Made by a program: the position numbers and the translations under genes
Assembly (NCBI GenBank): GCA_041946865.1
Contig: JBHGBF010000177.1
Location: 1 to 11,968 of the forward strand
Direction: 5' to 3'
Origin: RPQK01 sp041946865
GTDB taxonomy: Bacteria > Acidobacteriota > UBA6911 > RPQK01
DNA length: 11,968 nucleotides
Part shown: positions 6,520 through 11,968 of the stretch, piece by piece
How positions within the stretch are numbered: the first letter of the stretch is position 1
Layout: the number at the start of each line of letters is the position of its first letter
Notes under the pieces: generated by a model
Databases searched by the model: none
What the model was told of the DNA's origin: nothing
What the model saw: the letters and a program-made list of their open reading frames with translations, nothing else

Positions 6520-6564
6520 CAAACGGGCAGAGGCCTCATTCTGTTTGAACCCTCTGCCCGTTTG
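6520..6564. repeat. Perfect 14-bp inverted repeat upstream of ribA
   Basis: CAAACGGGCAGAGG (6520-6533) pairs perfectly with 6551-6564 across a 17-nt loop. No T-run follows on either strand, so it is not a standard intrinsic terminator, and it lacks a GTAG foot. It lies about 115 nt before the ribA start, upstream of the likely -10. The FMN riboswitch core (GGCGGU-type conserved segments) is absent. It may be an operator, a dispersed repeat or a transcript-end structure. Positions 6400-6519 and 6565-6660 around it hold nothing else I can recognise. Confidence 0.6.
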
Positions 6565-6665
6565 GCTTGCTTGGGAGGGTGCGGGACTACTTCCCTGTGA
6601 TTCCGGGGTGTTGCCTCGCGTGGGAAGCCTCTGTCGGGCGTACCGCAACCCGTAACTCGTAGTGT

Positions 6666-6671
6666 TATACT
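6666..6671 (+). promoter_or_regulatory. -10 element of ribA, close to the start codon
   Basis: TATACT (5 of 6 to TATAAT) ends 8 nt before the ATG at 6680. No convincing -35 lies 16-18 bp upstream and there is no Shine-Dalgarno. A leaderless or near-leaderless transcript is implied by the spacing. Confidence 0.45.
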
Positions 6672-6679
6672 AAGACGGC

Positions 6680-7279
6680 ATGACCAAGGCGCAGTTGAAT
6701 CTGGGGGCGGTTCCGCATGCCAAGCTCCCGACAAGATTCGGTAACTTCGACATTTACGGCTTTGAAGATCCGGAGGACGGCGAAGAAGCAGTCGCTCTGG
6801 TCAAGGGTGAGTTGTCGCCCGATTCTATTCCTCTTGTCCGTATTCATTCCCAGTGCCTTACCGGCGATGTCCTGCACTCGCTGCGCTGCGACTGCGGAGA
6901 CCAGCTCGAACAGGCGCTGACCAAGATCCATGGTTCAGGCTGCGGAGTCCTCGTCTATCAGATGCAGGAGGGCCGGGGTATCGGTCTGATCAACAAGCTG
7001 TACGCTTACGAGCTTCAGGACCGCGGCATCGATACGGTGGAAGCAAACGTCAAGCTGGGTTTCGAGGCCGACCAGCGTTCCTATGCCTTCTGCGCCGACA
7101 TCCTGAAGTACTTCGGCCTGACCCGTATTCGGCTTCTTTCCAACAATCCCGACAAGATCCGCGGGTTGGAGGAGCAGGGGATCAAAGTGGTGGAGAGGGT
7201 GCCCCTGGTCGTCAAGCCCTCCGCGATTTCAGAGAAGTACCTCAAAACCAAGAAGGAGAAGATGGGCCACTTGCTCTGA
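6680..7279 (+). CDS. ribA: GTP cyclohydrolase II (riboflavin synthesis)
   Basis: RibA opens GTP to 2,5-diamino-6-ribosylamino-4(3H)-pyrimidinone 5'-phosphate, formate and pyrophosphate, the committed step to riboflavin, FMN and FAD. The 199-residue length matches stand-alone RibA (E. coli 196). The zinc ligands are Cys59, Cys70 and Cys72 in RIHSQCLTGD and SLRCDCGDQL. The GTP-binding EGRGIGL is at 97-103, and LLSNNPDK (152-159) and VERVPLVV (171-178) are typical. There is no fused RibB domain, so DHBP synthase must be encoded elsewhere. ATG 6680 gives an N-terminus only slightly longer than usual; no Shine-Dalgarno precedes it. ubiX follows after 64 nt on the same strand but has its own possible promoter. 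Confidence 0.96.
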   Translation: MTKAQLNLGAVPHAKLPTRFGNFDIYGFEDPEDGEEAVALVKGELSPDSIPLVRIHSQCLTGDVLHSLRCDCGDQLEQALTKIHGSGCGVLVYQMQEGRGIGLINKLYAYELQDRGIDTVEANVKLGFEADQRSYAFCADILKYFGLTRIRLLSNNPDKIRGLEEQGIKVVERVPLVVKPSAISEKYLKTKKEKMGHLL

Positions 7280-7307
7280 CCCTGATCCTCCCTCATCCTT
7301 CATCCGT

Positions 7308-7338
7308 TTGACAGCAGCCGCACGCGTGTGACTAAACT
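7308..7338 (+). promoter_or_regulatory. Candidate promoter of ubiX
   Basis: A perfect -35, TTGACA (7308-7313), and a -10-like TAAACT (7333-7338) are separated by 19 bp, longer than ideal. The -10 ends 5 nt before the ATG at 7344 and no Shine-Dalgarno is present, so the mRNA would begin at about the start codon. Confidence 0.45.
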
Positions 7339-7343
7339 CTGTC

Positions 7344-7919
7344 ATGACTCCTCGCAGGCTGGTTGTCGGAATATCTGGGGCATCTGCTCCAATTTACGGA
7401 ATCCGGACGCTCGAGCTGTTAAGAGATGTCCCGGACGTCGAGACCCACCTGGTTTACACCCGCACTGCGGAGCGCACCATTGCCCTCGAGACCGGGCGGA
7501 CGTTGGACGACATCTGCGGCCTGGCCGATGTCGTCTACCGGCCCGAACAGATGGAAGCAGCGGTCTCGAGCGGCTCCTTTCAGACGATCGGCATGCTGAT
7601 CGCGCCCTGCTCCATCAATACCCTCTCGTCCATTGCCGCCAGCTTCACCAAGGACCTTCTGACTCGCGCCGCTGACGTCACGTTGAAGGAGAAGAGGGCG
7701 CTGGTTCTCATGCTGCGCGAATCGCCTCTTCATCTGGGCCACCTGCGCCGCATGGTCGAAGCAGCCGAGATCGGGGCAACGATCGCTCCCCCGATTCCCA
7801 GCTTCTATCATCGGCCGCGATCCATCGACGATCTGATCAACCACAGTATCGGGCGCACTCTCAGCCTCCTGGGGATCGAGCTTCCCAGCCTGAAAAGGTG
7901 GGAAACACCTGAGGATTGA
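7344..7919 (+). CDS. ubiX: Flavin prenyltransferase UbiX
   Basis: UbiX attaches a dimethylallyl group to FMN to make prenylated FMN, the cofactor of UbiD-type decarboxylases. The 191 residues are the usual length. Signature motifs are VVGISGASAPIYG (7-19; FMN phosphate site), IAPCSINTLSSIA (86-98), the TLKEKRALVLMLRESPLH stretch (113-130) and IPSFYHRPRSIDDL (151-164). There is no signal peptide, as expected for a cytosolic enzyme. The close link to ribA is sensible because UbiX consumes FMN. No UbiD partner is visible in the window, so its client may be a ubiquinone or menaquinone pathway decarboxylase or an aromatic-acid decarboxylase elsewhere. Confidence 0.95.
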   Translation: MTPRRLVVGISGASAPIYGIRTLELLRDVPDVETHLVYTRTAERTIALETGRTLDDICGLADVVYRPEQMEAAVSSGSFQTIGMLIAPCSINTLSSIAASFTKDLLTRAADVTLKEKRALVLMLRESPLHLGHLRRMVEAAEIGATIAPPIPSFYHRPRSIDDLINHSIGRTLSLLGIELPSLKRWETPED

Positions 7920-7944
7920 CGATCAAGAAGCCCCGGGCAAAACG

Positions 7945-8736
7945 TCAATCAGTGTGCAGAGCAAGCATCCCGACGATTCCCAGGAGGAAAAAGAAAAGCT
8001 GCATCAACGAAGAGAGCGACCCTTTTTCCTTGTGAAGCTGCGGTATCAGGTCTGCGCCTGCAATATAGATGAATCCGCCGGCGGCAAACGGGGGAAGGAA
8101 TGAGACGAGGCGCTCCGCAGTCTGCGAGAGCAGGACGGTCAAGGCCAGCCCGAGCAGCGCGATCCCGGCGGTCACGAAGTTGTACATCAGCGCCTTGCTG
8201 CGGGTGAATCCCCCGTGGATCAACACGCCAAAGTCGCTCATTTCCTGTGGAATTTCGTGCAGCAGAACCGCAATCGTGGTGGCGACCCCGACGCGGATGT
8301 CCAAGAGATAGGCGGCGGTTATCACGATTCCGTCAATGAAGTTGTGAACGCCGTCGCCGAGCAGGTTCATGTACGCGAAAGCCTCGACGCGGTCGGGGGA
8401 GGAGGAGTGCTGATGACGCCAGTGGATGAATTTCTCGACGACGAAAGAGACGGCGATTCCGCTTAAAACAAACAGAGAAATGGAAACACTGAAGCCCTGT
8501 TTTTCCACGGACTCGGGCAGCAGGTGGATGAAAGCGTCGCCGAACAGGGTGCCTGAGCTGAAACTGACAAGGCCCACGATCACGTACCGGGCGGCGGCGC
8601 CGCGCAAGCGGAAGAGAATGAGCCCGGCCAGCGAAAAAAGGCTGACCAGGACGACACTTCCGAGCGCATACAGGACGGCTTGACTCAATCCCTTCCCCTT
8701 TCCTTTCCTGCGGATGAATATCCCGCAGACAGACAT
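7945..8736 (-). CDS. ZIP-family divalent metal transporter
   Basis: This is an inner-membrane carrier of the ZIP family, which brings Zn2+ or other divalent metals into the cytosol. The 263 residues (from ATG 8736) have about eight hydrophobic segments (near 20-42, 50-70, 83-101, 127-145, 150-170, 183-204, 213-233, 243-261). Metal-site motifs are GDAFIHLLPE (66-75), HNFIDG in helix 4 (131-136) and HEIPQE in helix 5 (160-165). A short His-containing loop, HWRHQH, follows helix 3 (105-110). The start is uncertain. ATG 8736 has no Shine-Dalgarno and adds a basic KGKGKG leader, whereas TTG at 8688 (residue 17) has AAGGGG about 6 nt upstream and begins just before the first helix, as in many ZIPs. 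The gene converges on ubiX with a 25-nt gap. Metal specificity cannot be read. Confidence 0.9.
   Translation of the reverse strand: MSVCGIFIRRKGKGKGLSQAVLYALGSVVLVSLFSLAGLILFRLRGAAARYVIVGLVSFSSGTLFGDAFIHLLPESVEKQGFSVSISLFVLSGIAVSFVVEKFIHWRHQHSSSPDRVEAFAYMNLLGDGVHNFIDGIVITAAYLLDIRVGVATTIAVLLHEIPQEMSDFGVLIHGGFTRSKALMYNFVTAGIALLGLALTVLLSQTAERLVSFLPPFAAGGFIYIAGADLIPQLHKEKGSLSSLMQLFFFLLGIVGMLALHTD
8690..8700 (-). promoter_or_regulatory. Purine-rich ribosome-binding site supporting a TTG start for the ZIP gene
   Basis: Minus-strand AAGGGGAAGGG (8700-8690) lies directly upstream of an in-frame TTG (8688-8686). It is the only strong Shine-Dalgarno-like sequence near the 5' end of this gene and favours the internal TTG over the ATG at 8736. 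The run also encodes Lys-Gly repeats in the longer version, so it may be coincidental. Confidence 0.4.
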
Positions 8737-8740
8737 GAAC

Positions 8741-8759
8741 GAAAAGCCTTCGCGGAAGG
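8741..8759 (-). terminator. Weak terminator-like hairpin after the oxidoreductase gene
   Basis: On the minus strand a 5-bp stem (CCTTC/GAAGG, loop CGC) is followed by CTTTTC. It lies between the stop of the oxidoreductase (8828) and the ZIP gene. The stem is short and the T-run brief, so support is slight. Confidence 0.25.
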
Positions 8760-8827
8760 ACGGCGAAACGCTGTTTTCCGCGTCGTTCCCCGCGGGTCTT
8801 TCTTTCAGCGTCTGTCCGCTCCGCGGA

Positions 8828-9853
8828 TCAGCTCTTCAAATGCCCCAGCCGGACCGCCTTGGCTTCGGCCTCAAGCGCCAGTTGCGAGGCCAGGAAGCAG
8901 TGGGCCTGTGTCATGGCGGTCTCGGTGCGATTCAAGACATCGTCGACGAGTTGCTGGCCGTACGGGCAAACGGTGTCGTCGCAATCCAGGTACTGCTTGC
9001 CTTTATCGTTGACGAGGAAGAGGTGGTTGCCTCCCGGCCTTCCCATGATGTCGATGTTTTTACGCACCTCGATATAACCTTCGGTGCCGAGCAGAATCAG
9101 CCGGCCGTCCCCCCAGCTTCCCAGCCCGGACGGGGTAAACCAGTCGACGCGGATGTAGCCGGTGGCCCGATCGCTGCGCAACGTCATGTCTCCGAAGTCC
9201 TCCAGCTCCGGATAGTCAGGGTGATGGTAATTCGCAACCTGGGAGCTGACGACCTCGGCGGAACGAGAGTCTGTGAAATGGAGGAACTGGTCCACCTGGT
9301 GTGACCCGATATCGCACAGGATCCCGCCGTAGCATTCCTTCTTGAAGAACCACTGCGGGCGGGTCTTCAGGTTCGTCTGGTGCGGCCCCAGCCCCAGTGT
9401 CTGGATCACCTGCCCGATAGCCCCCTGGCGAACCAGCTCGCCGGCCTTGATCGTGGCCGGGTTACCGAACCGTTCGCTGTAGCAAACTGAATAGATGCAC
9501 CTGGTCTGCTGCTGGACCTTTCGCGCTTTAGCCAGCTGATCAAGGGTGGTGAATCCCGGTTTATCCACCATGAAGTCCTTGCCGTGCTCCATGACCCGGA
9601 TGCCGAGCGGCGCACGCTCATTCGGTATCGAAGCGCTGACGACCAGCTGTATCGATGAATCTTCCAGGATCTCCTTCTCCGAAGAGGCGCGTTTAGCCTG
9701 GGGAAAGCGTGACGCGAAAGCCGCGGCCAGATCCGGCTCAGGCGCGAAGAATGAAACCAGCTCCCCACCGCCCCGCAAAACCATCTGAACTTGCCCGTTT
9801 ATGTGTCCGTGATTGAGTCCTATCGCCGCAAAGCGAATTCTCGGTTCAGCCAT
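8828..9853 (-). CDS. Gfo/Idh/MocA-family NAD(P)-dependent oxidoreductase
   Basis: This is a probable sugar or polyol dehydrogenase with an N-terminal Rossmann domain (about 5-125) and a C-terminal Gfo/Idh/MocA alpha/beta domain (about 130-300). The nucleotide-binding turn is atypical: AIGLNHGHINGQ (10-21) in place of GxGxxG. The catalytic-lysine motif appears as DKPGFT (97-102) instead of EKP. The second active-site motif, ILCDIGSHQVDQF (178-190), supplies Asp181 and His185. I place the start at ATG 9853 (341 residues) because the Shine-Dalgarno-like GGGAG ends 8 nt upstream; an ATG at 9862 directly abuts that sequence and would add three residues. A near-consensus promoter overlapping an octanucleotide repeat lies just upstream. 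The neighbouring divergent PfkB kinase suggests sugar catabolism, but the substrate is not identifiable. Confidence 0.88.
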   Translation of the reverse strand: MAEPRIRFAAIGLNHGHINGQVQMVLRGGGELVSFFAPEPDLAAAFASRFPQAKRASSEKEILEDSSIQLVVSASIPNERAPLGIRVMEHGKDFMVDKPGFTTLDQLAKARKVQQQTRCIYSVCYSERFGNPATIKAGELVRQGAIGQVIQTLGLGPHQTNLKTRPQWFFKKECYGGILCDIGSHQVDQFLHFTDSRSAEVVSSQVANYHHPDYPELEDFGDMTLRSDRATGYIRVDWFTPSGLGSWGDGRLILLGTEGYIEVRKNIDIMGRPGGNHLFLVNDKGKQYLDCDDTVCPYGQQLVDDVLNRTETAMTQAHCFLASQLALEAEAKAVRLGHLKS

Positions 9854-9876
9854 TTGGTGCATCTCCCTCGTGACGC

Positions 9877-9905
9877 ATTGTACTGACAGACTGACAAACT
9901 GACAA
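9877..9905 (-). promoter_or_regulatory. Promoter of the oxidoreductase, with its -35 inside a tandem repeat
   Basis: On the minus strand TTGTCA (9905-9900, 5 of 6) and TACAAT (9882-9877, 5 of 6) are exactly 17 bp apart. The -35 hexamer and the whole spacer lie in the octanucleotide repeat at 9882-9913. Transcription would start near 9870, just before the GAGGGAG ribosome-binding site and the ATG at 9853. Confidence 0.6.
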
Positions 9906-9913
9906 ACTGCCAG
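9882..9913. repeat. ACTGACAA-type octanucleotide tandem repeat (4 units)
   Basis: Four head-to-tail 8-bp units: ACTGACAG, ACTGACAA, ACTGACAA, ACTGCCAG. The two central copies are identical and each outer one differs slightly. On the minus strand each central unit supplies a TTGTCA hexamer. The array is in the divergent intergenic region between the oxidoreductase and the PfkB kinase. Confidence 0.85.
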
Positions 9914-9992
9914 CCGATCTACCCGATAAAAGCTACAGAACCCGTTGATGCATCGCGTTACCTTCGGGCTGTGAGTTTCCCGTCTTGTCGGT

Positions 9993-9998
9993 TATCAT
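9993..9998 (+). promoter_or_regulatory. -10-like element of the PfkB kinase gene
   Basis: TATCAT ends 6 nt before the GTG at 10005. There is no Shine-Dalgarno and no clear -35 at the usual distance. The placement matches the other likely leaderless starts in the window. Confidence 0.35.
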
Positions 9999-10004
9999 GT
10001 CGGC

Positions 10005-11198
10005 GTGGTTGACGTTGTCGTTGCCGGGCACATTTGTCTTGATCTGATCCCGGTCATTCCACCCAGGCCCGGAGGCACAGCCCCTCTGCTTTTGCCCGGG
10101 ACAATGACCGAAGTCGGTCCCGCGGTTCTGTCGACGGGCGGAGCGGTCTCGAACACCGGCCTGGCCTTGCATCGTCTCGGCGTCCGCACGCGCCTTGTGG
10201 CAAAGGTCGGGGAAGACCTTTTCGGCCGGGCCATCCTGGACCTTGTCAGCCGGCGCGACCCCTCTTTAGCGTCCGGGATGATTGTGGCTCCGGGCCAGAC
10301 CTCCTCCTATACGGTCGTAATCAGCCCGCCCCATGCCGATCGTCTCTTTTTGCATTGTCCGGGGGCGAACAACACGTTTCAGGCAGGCGACATATCGGAT
10401 GACCAATTGCGCGGGGCGCGCCTTTTTCATTTCGGTTACCCGCCGATCATGCGCCGGATGTGGGAGCGGGACGGCGCGGAACTGCGAGAGATCCTCCGGC
10501 GGGCCAAGCAACTGGGGCTCACGACCTCTGTCGACATGACCAGGCCTGACCCCGACAGCCCTGCGGGCCGGGCGCCGTGGCGTCAGGTGCTGGCAAATGT
10601 GCTGCCGTCCGTCGATGTTTTTCTTCCCAGCCTCGAAGAAATCCTCTTCATGCTCGACCGGCATCGTTTCGACTCGCTGCTCGCCGAGGCCGGATCGGAA
10701 AGCATCTTCTCCCGGGTCGACACCGGTCTTCTGGAAGAGCTGGCCACAGAGTTGCTGGAGATGGGCGCTACCGTCGCGGGACTCAAACTCGGCGATTCCG
10801 GTTTCTATTTGAAAACCGCCGGCATCCGGGACAAGTGGCAGCGGTTTGGCGCCTCTTGCCCTCCGAGCCTGGACGGCTGGCGATCGCGGGAGCTCTTCGC
10901 TCCGTGTTTCCAAGTCAAAGTCGCCGGCACGACCGGCGCCGGAGACTGCACCATAGCCGGATTTCTCGCAGCTTTGCTGAAGGGGATGCCGGCGCCGGCC
11001 TGCCTGATCCGCGCCGTGGCCGTTGGAGCCTGCAATGTGGAACAGCCCGATGCGACCAGCGGTATCCCCGACTGGTCCGTGGTCGAGAAACGACTTCAGC
11101 AGGGCTGGCCTCGCCTTGAGCCGCTGGTGCGGACAACCCCCGGTTGGAGCTGGGACGAGGAAGCCGGGGTGTGGCGCGGCGCCAAAGACAAAGGCTAA
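10005..11198 (+). CDS. PfkB-family carbohydrate kinase
   Basis: This is a ribokinase-type cytoplasmic kinase that transfers phosphate from ATP to a sugar or related hydroxyl compound. The 397 residues are longer than the typical 300-330. N-terminal VVVAGHICLDLIP (3-15) and STGGAVSNTGLALHRLGV (43-60) carry the substrate-side glycines. KVGEDLFG (67-74) is also typical. The C-terminal anion hole and catalytic base are in TTGAGDCTIAGF (309-320), with Asp314 the expected base. The usual Asp at the first position of this signature (DTxGAGD) is Gly308 here. Extra length comes from an insert around 218-250 and a Trp-rich tail (380-397). The GTG start is placed by the family N-terminus. It is divergent from the oxidoreductase. 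Ribose, fructose, 2-keto-3-deoxygluconate or nucleoside substrates cannot be separated by eye. Confidence 0.88.
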   Translation: MVDVVVAGHICLDLIPVIPPRPGGTAPLLLPGTMTEVGPAVLSTGGAVSNTGLALHRLGVRTRLVAKVGEDLFGRAILDLVSRRDPSLASGMIVAPGQTSSYTVVISPPHADRLFLHCPGANNTFQAGDISDDQLRGARLFHFGYPPIMRRMWERDGAELREILRRAKQLGLTTSVDMTRPDPDSPAGRAPWRQVLANVLPSVDVFLPSLEEILFMLDRHRFDSLLAEAGSESIFSRVDTGLLEELATELLEMGATVAGLKLGDSGFYLKTAGIRDKWQRFGASCPPSLDGWRSRELFAPCFQVKVAGTTGAGDCTIAGFLAALLKGMPAPACLIRAVAVGACNVEQPDATSGIPDWSVVEKRLQQGWPRLEPLVRTTPGWSWDEEAGVWRGAKDKG

Positions 11199-11320
11199 GT
11201 GGTCGTTTTCAGCCCGTCTGAATGGCTCGGCGCCGGACGTCGTCGGCCCTCCCGGTGTCTTTCAGGTGTTCGGGAGCACTGCTTCCGCTTCGTTCACGGG
11301 CTCCGTCTTGCCCCGTCGGA
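11199..11320. other. Convergent gap between the PfkB kinase and ACT-protein genes
   Basis: This 122-bp gap lies between two converging genes. I see no convincing stem followed by a T-run on either strand and no coding signal. Termination here is not explained by the sequence. Confidence 0.4.
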
Positions 11321-11848
11321 TCAGTTCGCCTTTTCCAGCTGCACGGACACGCACATCTCTTCGCCGGCGCCCCGGAGACTCTCCTCCACGGTCCCGATGT
11401 TCAGGTCCGGAGGAATCTGAAGCACGGCCCGCATATTGAAGAGCGGAGAACCGGTCGTCGGCGCATAAACCACGTCGCTCTCCAGCTCAGCGATATTAAT
11501 GCCCATCTGATTGAGCGTGTGGGCGATCGTCTTGATGATGCCCTCATGGTCTGCTCCGTTCACTGCCAGGGTGTAGAGCCGATAGTCCTGAAACAGGCTG
11601 GATTGGTCGGGCGAAACGCGGCGTATCCAGACCTCCATCCTTCTCAGCCTGTCCAGATCTCGAGTCAGCTGTTCGACTCGGTTTTCGGGTACCTGAACGA
11701 GCAGGAGCGCCGCAAACTCGCCGGTCAGGCGCGCCATCCGGCTTTCTTCGACGTTAGCCCCGTGAGAAACGAGGACCCCTGTGATTTCATCGACAAATCC
11801 AACCCGGTCAGGGCCGACCGCAGTGACAAGCAGCTTGGCATTATTCAT
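11321..11848 (-). CDS. Double-ACT-domain protein, GcvR-like
   Basis: The 175 residues consist of two ACT domains (about 5-80 and 90-170), the layout of the glycine cleavage repressor GcvR and its homologues. Both begin with the usual ligand-binding pattern: AVGPDRVGFVDEIT (10-23) and VNGADHEGIIKTIA (96-109). There is no DNA-binding domain; GcvR itself works by binding the activator GcvA. Here the partner and ligand are unknown. The ATG at 11848 has an AAGGA Shine-Dalgarno (11859-11855) 6 nt upstream. No gcv genes are in the window. The gene converges on the PfkB kinase. Confidence 0.85.
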   Translation of the reverse strand: MNNAKLLVTAVGPDRVGFVDEITGVLVSHGANVEESRMARLTGEFAALLLVQVPENRVEQLTRDLDRLRRMEVWIRRVSPDQSSLFQDYRLYTLAVNGADHEGIIKTIAHTLNQMGINIAELESDVVYAPTTGSPLFNMRAVLQIPPDLNIGTVEESLRGAGEEMCVSVQLEKAN

Positions 11849-11901
11849 GGTTCATCCTTCCGGTAGCGTCGTGGCCAACAGTGAGAGCCTGACCACAATC
11901 G

Positions 11902-11916
11902 GGCCCCTAAAGGGCC
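11902..11916. repeat. Small GGCCC/GGGCC hairpin upstream of the ACT gene
   Basis: GGCCC (11902-11906) and GGGCC (11912-11916) form a 5-bp stem with a 5-nt CTAAA loop, about 55 nt upstream of the ACT-protein start. No T-run follows. It could be part of a leader structure or the end of a gene beyond the window; support is slight. Confidence 0.3.
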
Positions 11917-11968
11917 GCCAGATTTCCTGTGCATTCTACCGGAAGATCGGGTACTGTTATACACTCAT

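Noticed and set aside
6175..6648. Small ORFs in the 540-bp gap before ribA, including a 58-codon frame from about 6424
   Set aside because: They have no ribosome-binding site or family match, and they cross the inverted repeats. Chance frames in GC-rich DNA explain them.
6400..6679. An FMN riboswitch upstream of ribA
   Set aside because: I looked for the conserved RFN segments and found none in the right order; only a simple 14-bp stem is present.
8714..9304. A 196-codon plus-strand frame opposite the oxidoreductase
   Set aside because: It is antisense to a complete Gfo/Idh/MocA protein and has no domain of its own.
10266..10913. A 215-codon minus-strand frame opposite the PfkB kinase
   Set aside because: Arg/Pro-rich composition, no motif, and antisense to a clear kinase.
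11222..11866. A 214-codon plus-strand frame opposite the ACT protein
   Set aside because: The minus-strand double-ACT protein has family motifs and a Shine-Dalgarno; the plus frame has neither.

Overview
This window of about 12 kb is GC-rich and gene-dense. It looks like ordinary chromosomal DNA from a bacterium with an outer membrane: an O-antigen ligase/polymerase-like protein, YidD, TcdA, RibA and UbiX all fit that. The mix of housekeeping genes, 8-bp microsatellites and a REPIN-like hairpin would suit Acidobacteriota or a similar environmental lineage, but the sequence does not settle the taxon. I see no phage, plasmid, transposase, CRISPR, tRNA or rRNA signal, and no defence or biosynthetic island.

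Layout. From 1305 leftwards runs a polytopic O-antigen ligase/Wzy-like protein whose C-terminus enters an in-frame CCTTTGAA microsatellite and leaves the window. Divergent from it, a TatD-family metallohydrolase and tcdA overlap by 14 nt; the C-terminal tail of TcdA looks damaged. A minus-strand operon follows (5211 to 3007): a DUF4870 membrane protein, YidD and a membrane-anchored GAF-GGDEF diguanylate cyclase. Next is a minus-strand MBL-fold hydrolase with a near-consensus sigma70 promoter. The 540-bp gap at 6140-6679 holds that promoter, a 149-bp REPIN-like inverted repeat, a second hairpin and the ribA -10 element. Then come ribA and ubiX (plus), a ZIP metal transporter and a Gfo/Idh/MocA oxidoreductase (minus), a PfkB-family sugar kinase (plus) and a double-ACT GcvR-like regulator (minus).

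How the parts work together. RibA starts flavin synthesis, and UbiX consumes FMN to make prenylated FMN, so their adjacency makes metabolic sense. The divergent oxidoreductase and kinase could handle one sugar or polyol, though the substrate is unknown. The DUF4870-YidD-GGDEF cluster joins membrane-protein insertion with c-di-GMP synthesis in one transcript.

The most interesting signals are non-coding. Two different octanucleotide microsatellites sit where slippage could have an effect: one in the coding end of the O-antigen gene, the other supplying the -35 hexamer of the oxidoreductase promoter. Four genes have a TANNNT -10-like hexamer 5-8 nt before their start codon and no Shine-Dalgarno sequence, which suggests leaderless mRNAs. 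I did not find a convincing undescribed multi-gene system.
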